Shown: piece after piece, positions 14,027 through 21,553 of the stretch
Numbering within the stretch: the stretch's first letter is position 1
Layout: the number at the start of each line of letters is the position of its first letter
NCBI GenBank assembly: GCA_900754515.1
Contig: CAAEDD010000056.1
Location: 1-24,711 of the forward strand
From: an uncultured Oscillospiraceae bacterium
GTDB taxonomy: Bacteria > Bacillota > Clostridia > Oscillospirales > Oscillospiraceae
Length of the DNA stretch: 24,711 nt
Reading direction: 5' to 3'
Notes under the pieces: generated by a model
What the model was told of the DNA's origin: nothing
What the model saw: the letters and a program-made list of their open reading frames with translations, nothing else
The model's database searches: none
Translations under genes and position numbers: made by a program

Positions 14027-14508
14027 CAGTTACCGCCTATGCGGGTTATGATGTATTCCTCCACCTGATTCACATCCATATCCAGAGCCGTAGCCAGTTC
14101 CCCATGGAGCATGTCCCTGGCCCGCTTCATTATGGCCTCGGCCCGGCTGCTCTTGGTTTTGCGCTGGGACATACGGTCATGGAGACCCTTGACAATGCTC
14201 ACCAGAGCCTCACAGGTGTGCTGCTTGAACAACTCCTTATAAAAGGCATCAACATGGTTAAAACGATTATCCCGGCAAATGGCCGGCTCTATTCCCGGAA
14301 TGCTGTCGATAAAAGCCTCCGCTGCTTCCCGGCTCATAACCGGACGCATAAAGGCCTTGGAATCCACCGGGGTGAAGTAGGTCCCGCTTCCTATAAGGGG
14401 GCTGAGATAGTAGTACAGTTTGCCGTCCCCCGCCTCCAGGGGGGCGATTTTTTCCACAGTACACACTCCGTTTTCTCCGTATATTATTTTTTCTCCTATC
14501 TCATACAT
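14026..14508 (-). CDS. CarD-like / TRCF-RID-domain transcription regulator
   Basis: A 160-residue protein of the CarD/CdnL/TRCF family, which binds the RNA polymerase beta subunit and alters promoter opening. The N-terminal interaction domain (about 1-60) reads MYEIGEKIIYGENGVCTVEKI, LYYYLSPLIGSGTYFTPVDS. The rest is helical, with a basic segment QRKTKSSRAEAIMKRARDMLHGELA and a helix pair ending VNQVEEYI, matching the DNA-binding tail of the family. It is a single gene, divergent from hemZ, and may act globally rather than on its neighbour. Confidence 0.9.
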   Translation of the reverse strand: MYEIGEKIIYGENGVCTVEKIAPLEAGDGKLYYYLSPLIGSGTYFTPVDSKAFMRPVMSREAAEAFIDSIPGIEPAICRDNRFNHVDAFYKELFKQHTCEALVSIVKGLHDRMSQRKTKSSRAEAIMKRARDMLHGELATALDMDVNQVEEYIITRIGGN

Positions 14509-14526
14509 TCTAAAATAACCCCTATA

Positions 14527-14555
14527 CTAATACTCTTATCTATATATTACAACAA
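14527..14555 (-). promoter_or_regulatory. Candidate promoter of the CarD-like gene
   Basis: Minus strand TTGTTG (14550-14555), 17 bp, TATTAG (14527-14532), with a leader of about 13 nt and an AGGGG-type ribosome site before the ATG. The short leader makes this assignment tentative. Confidence 0.35.
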
Positions 14556-14628
14556 TCTGAGAGAAATTTCCAACATTATTTTCAGTTTATTAAAGATTTT
14601 TTGCTGTATTCTGTTAACATTATGCTTT

Positions 14629-14675
14629 AAACTAAGTCTTAGTTTGTTGTATCCGGCAAATTTTAATGTTATAAT
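14629..14675 (+). promoter_or_regulatory. hemZ promoter with an upstream inverted repeat
   Basis: TTGTAT (14647-14652), 17 bp, TATAAT (14670-14675) with extended TGT. The inverted repeat AAACTAA-GTC-TTAGTTT (14629-14645) ends one base before the -35, a position suitable for a repressor or activator. The ATG at 14706 is about 24 bases past the expected start point. Confidence 0.6.
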
Positions 14676-14705
14676 TGTGTTTACTTATTTTTCTCAGAGG
14701 GACAT

Positions 14706-16193
14706 ATGAAGCTGTATTTCAAAGGACATGATTATAAATACGCTGCCGAGCAGATGCTGCTGACCATGTTTCCCCAGGAGCGGCCTGAGTACCCTCAGGA
14801 CAGACAGCCGGGAGACAGGATGGAGCTGAGTCTCAGCTCCTCCCGGCGCTTTACCACTGCTGTCTGTTCACTGCACCTGGGCCCCCAGGTTTATCATGGC
14901 AGGGCCTCCGCCCATATACCTGAGGATTCCGGCGCTCTGGCCGCGGACCGGGTGCGCCAGCGTCTCATAAAAAACGCCATATATCGTGCGGCTCTGCGCA
15001 GCGGGGTAAAAAAGCCCGCCTGGGGCGCCCTGACAGGGGTACGTCCCGGCAAGCTTCTGGAGGGCATGCTTTCCTACGGTATGAATGAGCAGCAGGCCCT
15101 GAGACAGTTCATCCGGGAATATGACGTGAGCCCGGAGCGTGCCGCTCTGTGTCTGGACACCAGCCGGGAGACACTAAAGGCTGCCGCTTCCTTGGGGCCA
15201 TTGGATATCTGCCTCTACGTAGGGGTACCCTTCTGCCCCACCCGCTGTGCCTATTGCAGCTTTGTGAGCCAGTCGGTGGAGAAGAGCATGAAGTTGATAG
15301 CGCCCTTCCACAAGGCCCTCCATCAGGAGCTTAAGGCCGCTGCACAGCAGGTAAAGGCTCTGGGGCTCAAGGTGGTATCCATATACATGGGCGGCGGTAC
15401 CCCCACCACTTTCAGCGCCGGGCAGCTCCACGAACTCTGCTCCTGGCTGGAAGAGGAGTTCGACTTGTCCCATGTGCGGGAGTATACCGTGGAAGCGGGC
15501 AGACCCGACACCATCACCTTGGATAAGCTGCGGGTGCTGCGCAGTCACGGCGTGGACCGGCTGAGTGTGAACCCCCAGACCATGGATGACAAGGTGCTGG
15601 AGCTTATAGGCCGCAGGCACACGGCGGTGGACATACTTGAAGCCCTGGATATGGTGCGCTCTGTAGGCGGCTTCGCCGTGAACATGGACATGATCGCCGG
15701 GCTGCCGGGGGACAGCGCCGCCGGTTTTCAAAACAGTCTGGAGAAGGTGCTGGAGCTGGAGCCGGAGAACATCACGGTGCACACTCTCTCCTTAAAGAAA
15801 GGCTCCCGCATTACTCTGGAGGGCAGTCCCATTCCTCCGGCGGAGGAAGTTTCCTCCATGCTGGACTACGCCGGGGAACGGCTGAGAGGCCGGGGCTACA
15901 GCCCCTATTACCTCTACCGGCAGAAGTTCATGTCCGGGGGCTTTGAAAACCTGGGCTGGACAAAGCCCGGCTATGCGAATCTCTACAACATATGCATAAT
16001 GGAAGAGCTGTGCAGCATCATAGCTCTGGGAGGAGGCGGCTCCACCAAGCTCATCCGTCCGGGTGAGGGCCGAAACATCCGGCTCATGGCGCCCAAGTAT
16101 CCTCTGGAATACATTGAGAATATAGACAAGACCTGCGGAGATAAAATAAAGATAAGCGATTTTTACAGGGAATTTCTGTCCCGGGAGGTATAG
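14706..16193 (+). CDS. hemZ: HemZ-type radical SAM coproporphyrinogen dehydrogenase-like protein
   Basis: A 495-residue radical SAM protein. The N-terminal about 160 residues are the HemZ-specific extension, including the signature WGALTGVRPGKL (106-117). The radical SAM core follows: VPFCPTRCAYCSFV with Cys177, Cys181 and Cys184 for the [4Fe-4S] cluster, SIYMGGGTPTTF, VEAGRPDTI, DRLSVNPQTM and NMDMIAGLPGD. The C-terminal YYLYRQKFMSGGFENLGW segment is HemN/HemZ-like. In Bacillus, HemZ decarboxylates coproporphyrinogen without oxygen. No other haem gene is present here, and HemN-like proteins have varied functions, so the exact reaction is inferred. It overlaps nothing, but the next ATG is only two bases after its stop. 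Confidence 0.9.
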   Translation: MKLYFKGHDYKYAAEQMLLTMFPQERPEYPQDRQPGDRMELSLSSSRRFTTAVCSLHLGPQVYHGRASAHIPEDSGALAADRVRQRLIKNAIYRAALRSGVKKPAWGALTGVRPGKLLEGMLSYGMNEQQALRQFIREYDVSPERAALCLDTSRETLKAAASLGPLDICLYVGVPFCPTRCAYCSFVSQSVEKSMKLIAPFHKALHQELKAAAQQVKALGLKVVSIYMGGGTPTTFSAGQLHELCSWLEEEFDLSHVREYTVEAGRPDTITLDKLRVLRSHGVDRLSVNPQTMDDKVLELIGRRHTAVDILEALDMVRSVGGFAVNMDMIAGLPGDSAAGFQNSLEKVLELEPENITVHTLSLKKGSRITLEGSPIPPAEEVSSMLDYAGERLRGRGYSPYYLYRQKFMSGGFENLGWTKPGYANLYNICIMEELCSIIALGGGGSTKLIRPGEGRNIRLMAPKYPLEYIENIDKTCGDKIKISDFYREFLSREV

Positions 16194-16195
16194 GC

Positions 16196-17128
16196 ATGGC
16201 ATACCAGCTCAGCGATATCAACTTCAGAACCGTATCCGACCCCGCGGCCTTCATGGCCGAGAGCGATGAGGCCTACCGTCAGAAAGTGCTGCGGGCCGCA
16301 GACATGATAACGGCCAACAGGAAAAACAGCCCCATCGTTCTGCTCTCCGGTCCCTCCGGCTCCGGAAAGACCACCACCTCCATGAAGATAGCTGAGGAGC
16401 TCAACCGCCGGGGTATAGGCACCCATTATGTGGCCATGGACGACTATTTCAAGACCATAGACGAAAATACACCCCGAACTCCCGACGGTCAGCTGGACCT
16501 GGAGTCCCCTCTGTGCATGGACATGGAGCTTCTGAACCGGCACTTTGATATGCTCAGCCGAGGTGAGCGGGTGTTCATCCCCAAGTACGAGTTTTCCCGG
16601 CGCATGAGAGTCCAGGAGCCCTCCAAGTCCATAAAGCTGAAATCTGATGAGATAGTCATCTTTGAGGGCATCCATGCCCTGAACAGCATGATAACCGACG
16701 TGCATCCGGAGGCCTTCAAGCTGTACATCTCCGCCCGCAGCGACGTAGAGTTTGAAGGGCGCATTGTTTTCAAGCGCACCTGGTTCCGCCTGGTGCGGCG
16801 CATGGTGCGTGACTACAATTTCCGTGGCTCTGATGCGGCGGAAACCATGAGCATGTGGGCAAACGTCCGCCGTGGCGAGAAACTGTATATCTCACCCTTC
16901 AAGGACAAGGCGGATTTTCAGTTTGATACCTCCACGCCCTATGAGCCTGCGGTATTCAACCGCACGGCCACGGAGCTTTTCAAGTCCGTGCCCGAGGGCA
17001 TAGAACGTTTCGAGGAGCTTCGGGCAGTGCTGCCAGCCTTGCAGCTCTTTGGAGAGATAGATGAGAGCCTGGTTGCTCCGGACGCCCTCATCCGGGAATT
17101 CATAGGCGGAGGCATTTACGAATACTGA
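16196..17128 (+). CDS. Uridine kinase / nucleoside kinase-like P-loop protein
   Basis: A 310-residue member of the phosphoribulokinase/uridine kinase superfamily. Walker A GPSGSGKT (52-59), the acidic site VAMDDYFKTIDENTPRTPDGQLDLESP, the PKYEFSRRMR segment and EIVIFEGIHALN. The C-terminal half ends in helices seen in Clostridia proteins that carry an N-terminal TGS domain, but no TGS domain is present, so this is the short form. Probably phosphorylates a ribonucleoside. Its start lies two bases after hemZ, and its GGAGG lies within the hemZ end, so it is translationally coupled to hemZ. Confidence 0.82.
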   Translation: MAYQLSDINFRTVSDPAAFMAESDEAYRQKVLRAADMITANRKNSPIVLLSGPSGSGKTTTSMKIAEELNRRGIGTHYVAMDDYFKTIDENTPRTPDGQLDLESPLCMDMELLNRHFDMLSRGERVFIPKYEFSRRMRVQEPSKSIKLKSDEIVIFEGIHALNSMITDVHPEAFKLYISARSDVEFEGRIVFKRTWFRLVRRMVRDYNFRGSDAAETMSMWANVRRGEKLYISPFKDKADFQFDTSTPYEPAVFNRTATELFKSVPEGIERFEELRAVLPALQLFGEIDESLVAPDALIREFIGGGIYEY

Positions 17129-17139
17129 AAGGAGCCGAC

Positions 17140-17430
17140 ATGAAAGATTTCCTCAAAATCCTTGCTATGTGGATAGTCCTGATGTTCATTGGCCTGTTCT
17201 TTTTAGGAGACTTTTTCCTCTCCGGGCGGCACGTCTACGGCGCCACCCTGGTTCTCTCCCTGGTTCCGGCTATTATTTCCTACATTTTTTACCGCCAGTC
17301 TGAAGAACTTGACCGGCTCCGGGAGCGGGTGAAAAAACTTGAAGAGCAGCTCTCCCCTGTCCCGGAGACTGAGGCAGGGCCCGGCTCCCAGGTCGGGGAG
17401 CAGCCGGAGGTAAAGGCAGAAAAGCCCTGA
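17140..17430 (+). CDS. Small membrane protein with coiled-coil tail, function unknown
   Basis: A 96-residue protein. Two predicted transmembrane helices (about 5-25 and 34-51) are followed by a charged coiled coil SEELDRLRERVKKLEEQL (about 54-71) and a Pro/Glu-rich tail. It follows the kinase gene by 11 bases with AAAGGAG upstream, so it is the last gene of the hemZ operon. I recognise no family. The layout resembles small membrane scaffolds, but no function can be assigned. No terminator follows before the next promoter at 17450. Confidence 0.7.
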   Translation: MKDFLKILAMWIVLMFIGLFFLGDFFLSGRHVYGATLVLSLVPAIISYIFYRQSEELDRLRERVKKLEEQLSPVPETEAGPGSQVGEQPEVKAEKP

Positions 17431-17449
17431 TTGGGTGGCAATATCTGGT

Positions 17450-17478
17450 TTGACAGCTTGGGTCTGTCGTGGTATCTT
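17450..17478 (+). promoter_or_regulatory. Promoter of the structured leader / surface-protein gene
   Basis: TTGACA (17450-17455), 17 bp, TATCTT (17473-17478) with an extended TGG; a TATAAT overlaps just downstream (17479-17484). It lies 20 bases after the preceding gene and makes the next unit independent of the hemZ operon. Confidence 0.7.
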
Positions 17479-17489
17479 TATAATGAATA

Positions 17490-17640
17490 AATGTCTGTTT
17501 CGGGTCCGGCAGGGCGATTACCTCTCAAACCGGTAATGGCCCGAAACGGCGAAGAAAAGGAGCCACGGCTGCCATGAGCTACAGCCCGCAAAAATTTCCC
17601 CGGTCCCCTGGTGCAGCACCGGAATACATGAACTGACATA
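17490..17640 (+). ncRNA. Structured leader RNA, candidate riboswitch or small RNA
   Basis: About 150 nt of predicted nested helices between a promoter and an intrinsic terminator. Enclosing stem ATGTC (17491-17495) with GACAT (17635-17639). A 9-bp stem TTTCGGGTC (17498-17506) with GGCCCGAAA (17538-17546) stacks directly on ATTACC (17517-17522)/GGTAAT (17532-17537), with a 9-nt loop and a 10-nt one-sided bulge. Then a GGCTG/CAGCC hairpin (about 17567-17586) and CCGGT/ACCGG (about 17600-17622). CCCCGG at about 17598-17603 could also pair with CCGGGG in the terminator loop, a possible antiterminator. It matches no riboswitch class I can recall. It could be a cis leader or a free-standing RNA of about 200 nt. 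Confidence 0.5.
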
Positions 17641-17694
17641 GGAAACGTCTTCCGTCCCGCCCCGGGGCGGAAGGGCGTTTCCTTTTGCATTTTT
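17641..17694 (+). terminator. Strong intrinsic terminator before the surface-protein start
   Basis: Outer GGAAACG (17641-17647) with CGTTTCC (17676-17682), inner 10-bp CTTCCGTCCC/GGGGCGGAAG-type stem with a GCCCC loop, then TTTTGCATTTTT (17683-17694). The ATG of the following gene is only 54 bases further, so transcripts must pass this point to express it. The alternative is that it ends the hemZ operon or a separate small RNA. Confidence 0.85.
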
Positions 17695-17747
17695 CGGCCA
17701 CATGGAGGAGGCCGGTGCAAAAAATTTCCAGGCAAAGGAGAAGAAGC

Positions 17748-20480
17748 ATGAAAAAGAAAGTGATTGCAGTAGCCCTGTATATTGCGCTGCTGATGACCTC
17801 GGTCTTCCCCGCCACGGCCCTGGCAGAAGGCGAGGCGGAAGGCGGCCCGGAGGCCCCGGACTGCATCTGCGCTACAAAATGCAGTGAAGGGAGCGTGGAT
17901 CCCAATTGCCCCGTCTGCTCCGCAGAGGGTGCGGATCTCAGCGCCTGCAAGGGCCCGGAACCCCAGCCCATGAACGAGCAGGATGGCGGAGATACCACGT
18001 CCCCCAACGGTCAGGGGGACGGCCAGGGCAGCGGCAGCACACCAACGCCTGCACCCATGGTTCCCGTCTGCGCTTGCACCGTAAAGTGCTCTGAGGGTAC
18101 AGGGAACCCCGACTGCCCGGTGTGCGGTGCGGCGGGTGCGGATTTGAGCGCCTGCGCAGGCAAGGCGGCGGGGAGCAGCGGAGATGAGAACGACGGCACA
18201 CCCGCACCTGCCCATTCTCCCGTATGTACCTGTACCGCGAAGTGCGCTGAGGGTGCGGTGAACAACCAGTGTCCGGTTTGTGCAGCCGACTGGAACAACT
18301 GCGCCTTTACCGGAGAGACCGACAAGCCCGAGGGGGACAACAAGCCGGAGACCGTCACCGTTACGGACTGGAGCTGGGTGGATGAGCAGGGCATACTGGC
18401 CGCCGACGGCAAGCTGTACCTGCCCTCTGCCGTAACGGCGGAGAGCCTGGAGGGGATAAAAGCGTCTCTGCCCCAGTACATCCAGGCTGGGGAGGAGAAG
18501 ATAGCCCTCACCTGGACTTATGACGAGGCCACCGGCATCTTTACCGCCGCCCTGCCGGAGGGCTATGCCCTGGCGGAGGGGGCCAAGATCCTCACCGTGG
18601 AGACGGTGGACATGGGGGCCGATACTCTGGAAAATGAGCCCGTCAATTATATAGATGAAGATAAGCAGATACAAAACTGCTCTGACTATACTCTGGTCAC
18701 CGCCGGTGACACCGCCTGGAGTGACACCACCGGAGGCTGGTATGTGCTGAACAGCGATGTTGCCATAGGCAGCCGGGTCAAAGTCACCGGGAATGTGCAT
18801 CTCATCCTGGCGGACGGCTGTAAGCTCACCGTCAACGGCGGCATCGAGGTGGCCCAGGACAACAGCCTCACTATATACGCCCAGAGCGGTGGCACCGGGG
18901 AACTCATCGCCTCCGCCACCGACGCTGAAAATGCAGGCATAGGCGGCCGTTTCAACCTCAGCTGCGGCACCGTCACTCTCAACGGCGGCATGGTGAAAGC
19001 CACCGGGGCAGGTCTGGGTGCAGGCATTGGCGGCAGCGGCTTCGGCGGTATCGGCGGAGATATCACTGTCAACGGCGGCATTGTAGAGGCCATCGGCGGC
19101 AGCAGCGGCGACGGCATCGGCGGTACCGGCGGAAACATCGCGGTCAATGACGGCCAGGTCACGGCCCGCACCGGCGGTAGCGGTGCAGGCATCGGGGGCA
19201 GCCGCGGAAACATCACTATCAGCGGCGGCACTGTTCAGGCTACCGGGAAAAACGGCGGTGCAGGCATCGGCGGGACTAGCGGTGCCGTAGCAACAGTCAC
19301 CATTAAGGGCGGCATCGTCATCGCCACCGGAGAAAGCGGCGGTGACGGTATTGGCGGCACCGTCACCATTGAGGGAGGCAGCGTCACCGCCACTGCCACC
19401 AACGGCAACAGCATCGACGGCAGCGTCACAGTCCGGCCCGAGCAAAACTACTGCATAGCCGTACTGACTGGCTACAGCCAGGACAACGCAACGGCTGTAG
19501 AAGGCTCTCCTTTTAACGAAGAGACGGTAATTACGGATCTTGTCAGCAACGCCCGATATTTCAGCAGCCATATGGAATCAGCAAGTACAGCAGTTACAAG
19601 CATCAGCCTGGACGAGACGGAGCTGAAGCTCAAGGTGGGCGGCACTGCCACCCTCAATGCCACAGTGAACCCGGCGGATGCCTCCAACAAGGAACTCTCC
19701 TGGTCCAGCAGCGACCCCAACGTAGCCAGTGTTGACTCTGCCACCGGAGTAATCACCGCCCTCAAGGCGGGCACGGCCACTATCACTGCCGCTGCCACCG
19801 ACGGCAGCAATGTGAAGGCCGAATGCAAGGTTACGGTTATTATCCCCGTCACTTCTGTGACCATGAGCCGCAGCAGCCTGCGCATCTACGAGGGAGGCAG
19901 CTACAGCCTCAGCGCTGCGGTGAGCCCAGACAATGCCACAGACAAGACCCTTTCCTGGTCCAGCAGTGACCCCAGCATAGCCAGTGTTGATAAGGACGGC
20001 AAGGTCACAGCCCATAAGGCGGGCACGGCCACTATCACTGCCGCTGCCACCGACGGCAGCAATGTGAAGGCCGAATGCACCGTCACAGTGGACGTACCCG
20101 TCTCCTCCGTCACCATGAGCCGCACCAGCCTGCGCATCTACGAGGGCAGGGACTACACCCTCAGCGCCACGGTAATGCCCGACAATGCTGCGGACAAGGG
20201 CATAGTCTGGAGCAGCAGCGACCCCAGCGTGGCCAGTGTTGACCAGGACGGCAGGGTGACAGCTCACAAACGCGGCGCCTGCATTATTTACGCCCAGGCC
20301 CAGGACGGCAGTGGCGTATACGGCTACTGTACGGTACAGGTGCTGCGCTGGTATCCCGGCGCTACACCGATAACCGGGGACAGCTCCAATCTGGGCCTCT
20401 GGATAGGAGTGCTGGCAGTTAGCGCAGTGGCAATAGGCGCCGCGGCCTTTATCCTGGTTAAAAAGCGGAAAAAGAAGTAA
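17748..20480 (+). CDS. Surface protein: Cys-rich repeats, glycine-rich beta-helix-like repeats, three Big_2 domains, LPXTG-like anchor
   Basis: A 910-residue secreted wall protein. Signal peptide 1-26 (MKKKVIAVALYIALL, ending ALA). Three tandem Cys motifs at 39-67, 108-136 and 160-185, each C-x-C-x3-C, then CPVC and a final Cys, joined by Gly/Pro/Thr linkers. Residues about 395-570 hold about seven repeats of the form GxGIGG followed by TVTxxGGxVxATG, which suggests a right-handed beta-helix. Three bacterial Ig-like group 2 domains lie at about 615-698, 700-782 and 783-864. The end reads TPITGDSSNLGLW, a hydrophobic helix and KKRKKK, an LPXTG-like sorting signal with Thr for Leu. ATG 17748 is chosen for AAAGGAG and the signal peptide. 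The role is probably adhesion or carbohydrate contact; the ligand is unknown. Confidence 0.88.
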   Translation: MKKKVIAVALYIALLMTSVFPATALAEGEAEGGPEAPDCICATKCSEGSVDPNCPVCSAEGADLSACKGPEPQPMNEQDGGDTTSPNGQGDGQGSGSTPTPAPMVPVCACTVKCSEGTGNPDCPVCGAAGADLSACAGKAAGSSGDENDGTPAPAHSPVCTCTAKCAEGAVNNQCPVCAADWNNCAFTGETDKPEGDNKPETVTVTDWSWVDEQGILAADGKLYLPSAVTAESLEGIKASLPQYIQAGEEKIALTWTYDEATGIFTAALPEGYALAEGAKILTVETVDMGADTLENEPVNYIDEDKQIQNCSDYTLVTAGDTAWSDTTGGWYVLNSDVAIGSRVKVTGNVHLILADGCKLTVNGGIEVAQDNSLTIYAQSGGTGELIASATDAENAGIGGRFNLSCGTVTLNGGMVKATGAGLGAGIGGSGFGGIGGDITVNGGIVEAIGGSSGDGIGGTGGNIAVNDGQVTARTGGSGAGIGGSRGNITISGGTVQATGKNGGAGIGGTSGAVATVTIKGGIVIATGESGGDGIGGTVTIEGGSVTATATNGNSIDGSVTVRPEQNYCIAVLTGYSQDNATAVEGSPFNEETVITDLVSNARYFSSHMESASTAVTSISLDETELKLKVGGTATLNATVNPADASNKELSWSSSDPNVASVDSATGVITALKAGTATITAAATDGSNVKAECKVTVIIPVTSVTMSRSSLRIYEGGSYSLSAAVSPDNATDKTLSWSSSDPSIASVDKDGKVTAHKAGTATITAAATDGSNVKAECTVTVDVPVSSVTMSRTSLRIYEGRDYTLSATVMPDNAADKGIVWSSSDPSVASVDQDGRVTAHKRGACIIYAQAQDGSGVYGYCTVQVLRWYPGATPITGDSSNLGLWIGVLAVSAVAIGAAAFILVKKRKKK
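19764..20079 (+). repeat. Two identical 64-bp blocks in adjacent Big_2 domains
   Basis: Bases 19764-19827 and 20016-20079 are identical, 252 bp apart, equal to one 84-residue domain. The identity includes synonymous positions, while flanking parts of the domains differ. This points to recent duplication or gene conversion. Confidence 0.85.
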
Positions 20481-20494
20481 AAGATATAAATAAA

Positions 20495-20526
20495 GCGAAA
20501 CTGCCCGGGAACCCGGGCAGTTTCGC
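20495..20526. terminator. Perfect hairpin after the surface-protein gene
   Basis: GCGAAACTGCCCGGG (20495-20509), AA, CCCGGGCAGTTTCGC (20512-20526), 14 bases past the stop. The plus strand has no T-run after it, so ending there may be inefficient. The minus strand is followed by TTTATTTATATC, so it would work better for transcripts coming from the right. Confidence 0.55.
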
Positions 20527-20549
20527 ATACTGAAAAAAGCCTCGCAGAG

Positions 20550-20799
20550 TTTTTTCGCCGCAGCGAAAAAATATATTCAATCGTTTTCTGCGGCGACATG
20601 TGCGTCGCAGAAAACACTGCTCACACTTCTGCCGAATCAAAGCCCAGCGTAAGCGGGTTTGATTCGGGAAGGAGCTGCAACGAAATGGATGAGAAGCGAC
20701 GGCACCAAGCGGGCCGTCGCTGCGAAGGATATGGTGTTTGCAGCGACGTAGCGCAGTGCAAACCTTTTTGTCAGAGAAGGCAACGCCTTCTTTGACAAG
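20550..20799. repeat. Intergenic structured repeat, copy 2
   Basis: A 250-bp element, second copy of 8800-9052 in the same orientation. Stem A TCGCCGCA (20555-20562) with 20589-20596; an alternative TTTTTTCGC-CGCA-GCGAAAAAA hairpin overlaps its left arm. Stem C CTTCTGCCGAATCAAA (20626-20641) with 20658-20667 plus GAAG, capped by CCC/GGG and a GTAA (GNRA) loop. Stem D AGCGACGGC (20695-20703) with 20713-20721. Stem E CGCTGCG with CGTAGCG (one G-U on the plus strand). Stem F TTGTCAGAGAAGGC with GCCTTCTTTGACAA. It sits between the 3' ends of the surface-protein gene and ntpD, and again directly adjoins a minus-strand gene's terminator. Confidence 0.85.
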
Positions 20800-20801
20800 T
20801 A

Positions 20802-20837
20802 AAAAAATCCCGCAGGACAGAGCCTGCGGGATTTTTT
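20802..20837. terminator. Intrinsic terminator of the V-ATPase operon
   Basis: AAAAAATCCCGCAGG (20802-20816), loop ACAGAG, CCTGCGGGATTTTTT (20823-20837). It has a T-run on both strands, so it ends the ntpD transcript 15 bases past its stop and can also stop plus-strand transcription through the adjoining repeat. Confidence 0.92.
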
Positions 20838-20851
20838 GCTTATTTGGCGTA

Positions 20852-21502
20852 TTACTTGAAGTTGTGGGCTTCCTGAAGCACCATTTCCTTGACCTTCAGC
20901 AGACGCACCTTGGTGGAGTTCTCGTTCTCCTCCAGCTTCATGGCGATATACTTGATGTTCTCCTCCAGTTCGGGGATCATCACGTACTCCAGAGCATTGA
21001 CCCGGCGGCGGGTCTTCTCAATCTCCTCCGCCAGCAGCTGCATAGTCTTTTCCACCTGTGCCAGCTCCAACATATCCTGGAACACCTTGGCCATTTTCTC
21101 CAGCGCATCGTCCAGCTCGCCGGAGGTCTGGGCAAAGCCGTAGGGGTATATTTCGGAAGGGTCGTTGTTCTTGGTCTGGAAGCTGTAGAGCGGCACATTG
21201 ACGCTCATGATGTTCTTGTACTTCAAGCCCAGCTCAACGCTCTGCCTGGGGTAGAGCAGCGCCTGCTCCAGCATCTCCGGGGACATGATGGCACTGGCCA
21301 CCTGCAGGGACGCAAAGGCCCCGGTCAGTCCCTCTTCCACTCTGGTACGCAGCTGCTTGTTGAGCTTTACCACATCCATGAACTGGCGCATCAGCTCGTC
21401 CCGCTTGTCTTTCAGGAGCTTGTGGCCCCGGCGGGCGGTCTTCAGTCTGCCTTTGAGCTGTTTAAGCACCATTCTGGTGGGGGTTATCGCTTTACCTGCC
21501 AA
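20852..21502 (-). CDS. ntpD: V/A-type ATP synthase subunit D
   Basis: A 216-residue central-stalk subunit: it forms the rotating shaft inside the A3B3 head together with subunit F. Long N- and C-terminal helices and the N-terminal motif ITPTRMVLKQLKGRLKTARRGHKLLKDKRDELMRQF are diagnostic, and KTRRRVNALEYVMIPELEENIKYI near the end is equally typical. The start is TTG with a full GGAGGTGAT Shine-Dalgarno five bases upstream; there is no in-frame ATG that fits. It follows ntpB by 51 bases and is the last gene before the operon terminator. Confidence 0.96.
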   Translation of the reverse strand: MAGKAITPTRMVLKQLKGRLKTARRGHKLLKDKRDELMRQFMDVVKLNKQLRTRVEEGLTGAFASLQVASAIMSPEMLEQALLYPRQSVELGLKYKNIMSVNVPLYSFQTKNNDPSEIYPYGFAQTSGELDDALEKMAKVFQDMLELAQVEKTMQLLAEEIEKTRRRVNALEYVMIPELEENIKYIAMKLEENENSTKVRLLKVKEMVLQEAHNFK

Positions 21503-21553
21503 AAAGCATCACCTCCGTTTAAAATAATTAGATGAGCACTTCTTGGACAAGTC

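Noticed and set aside
17490..17640. Assignment of the leader to the c-di-GMP-I, c-di-AMP or cobalamin riboswitch class
   Set aside because: Their conserved core sequences (for example the GACGCAAAGCC core of c-di-GMP-I) are not present, so no class name is given.
17478..19571. Long minus-strand open frame opposite the surface-protein gene
   Set aside because: It is a shadow: a low-complexity Ala/Gly/Val translation created by the biased codons and glycine repeats of the plus-strand gene, with no ribosome site or domain.
20810..20837. Poly-A/poly-T flanked hairpin considered as part of repeat copy 2
   Set aside because: Copy 1 has an unrelated hairpin at the same place; both are explained as terminators of the adjacent minus-strand genes.
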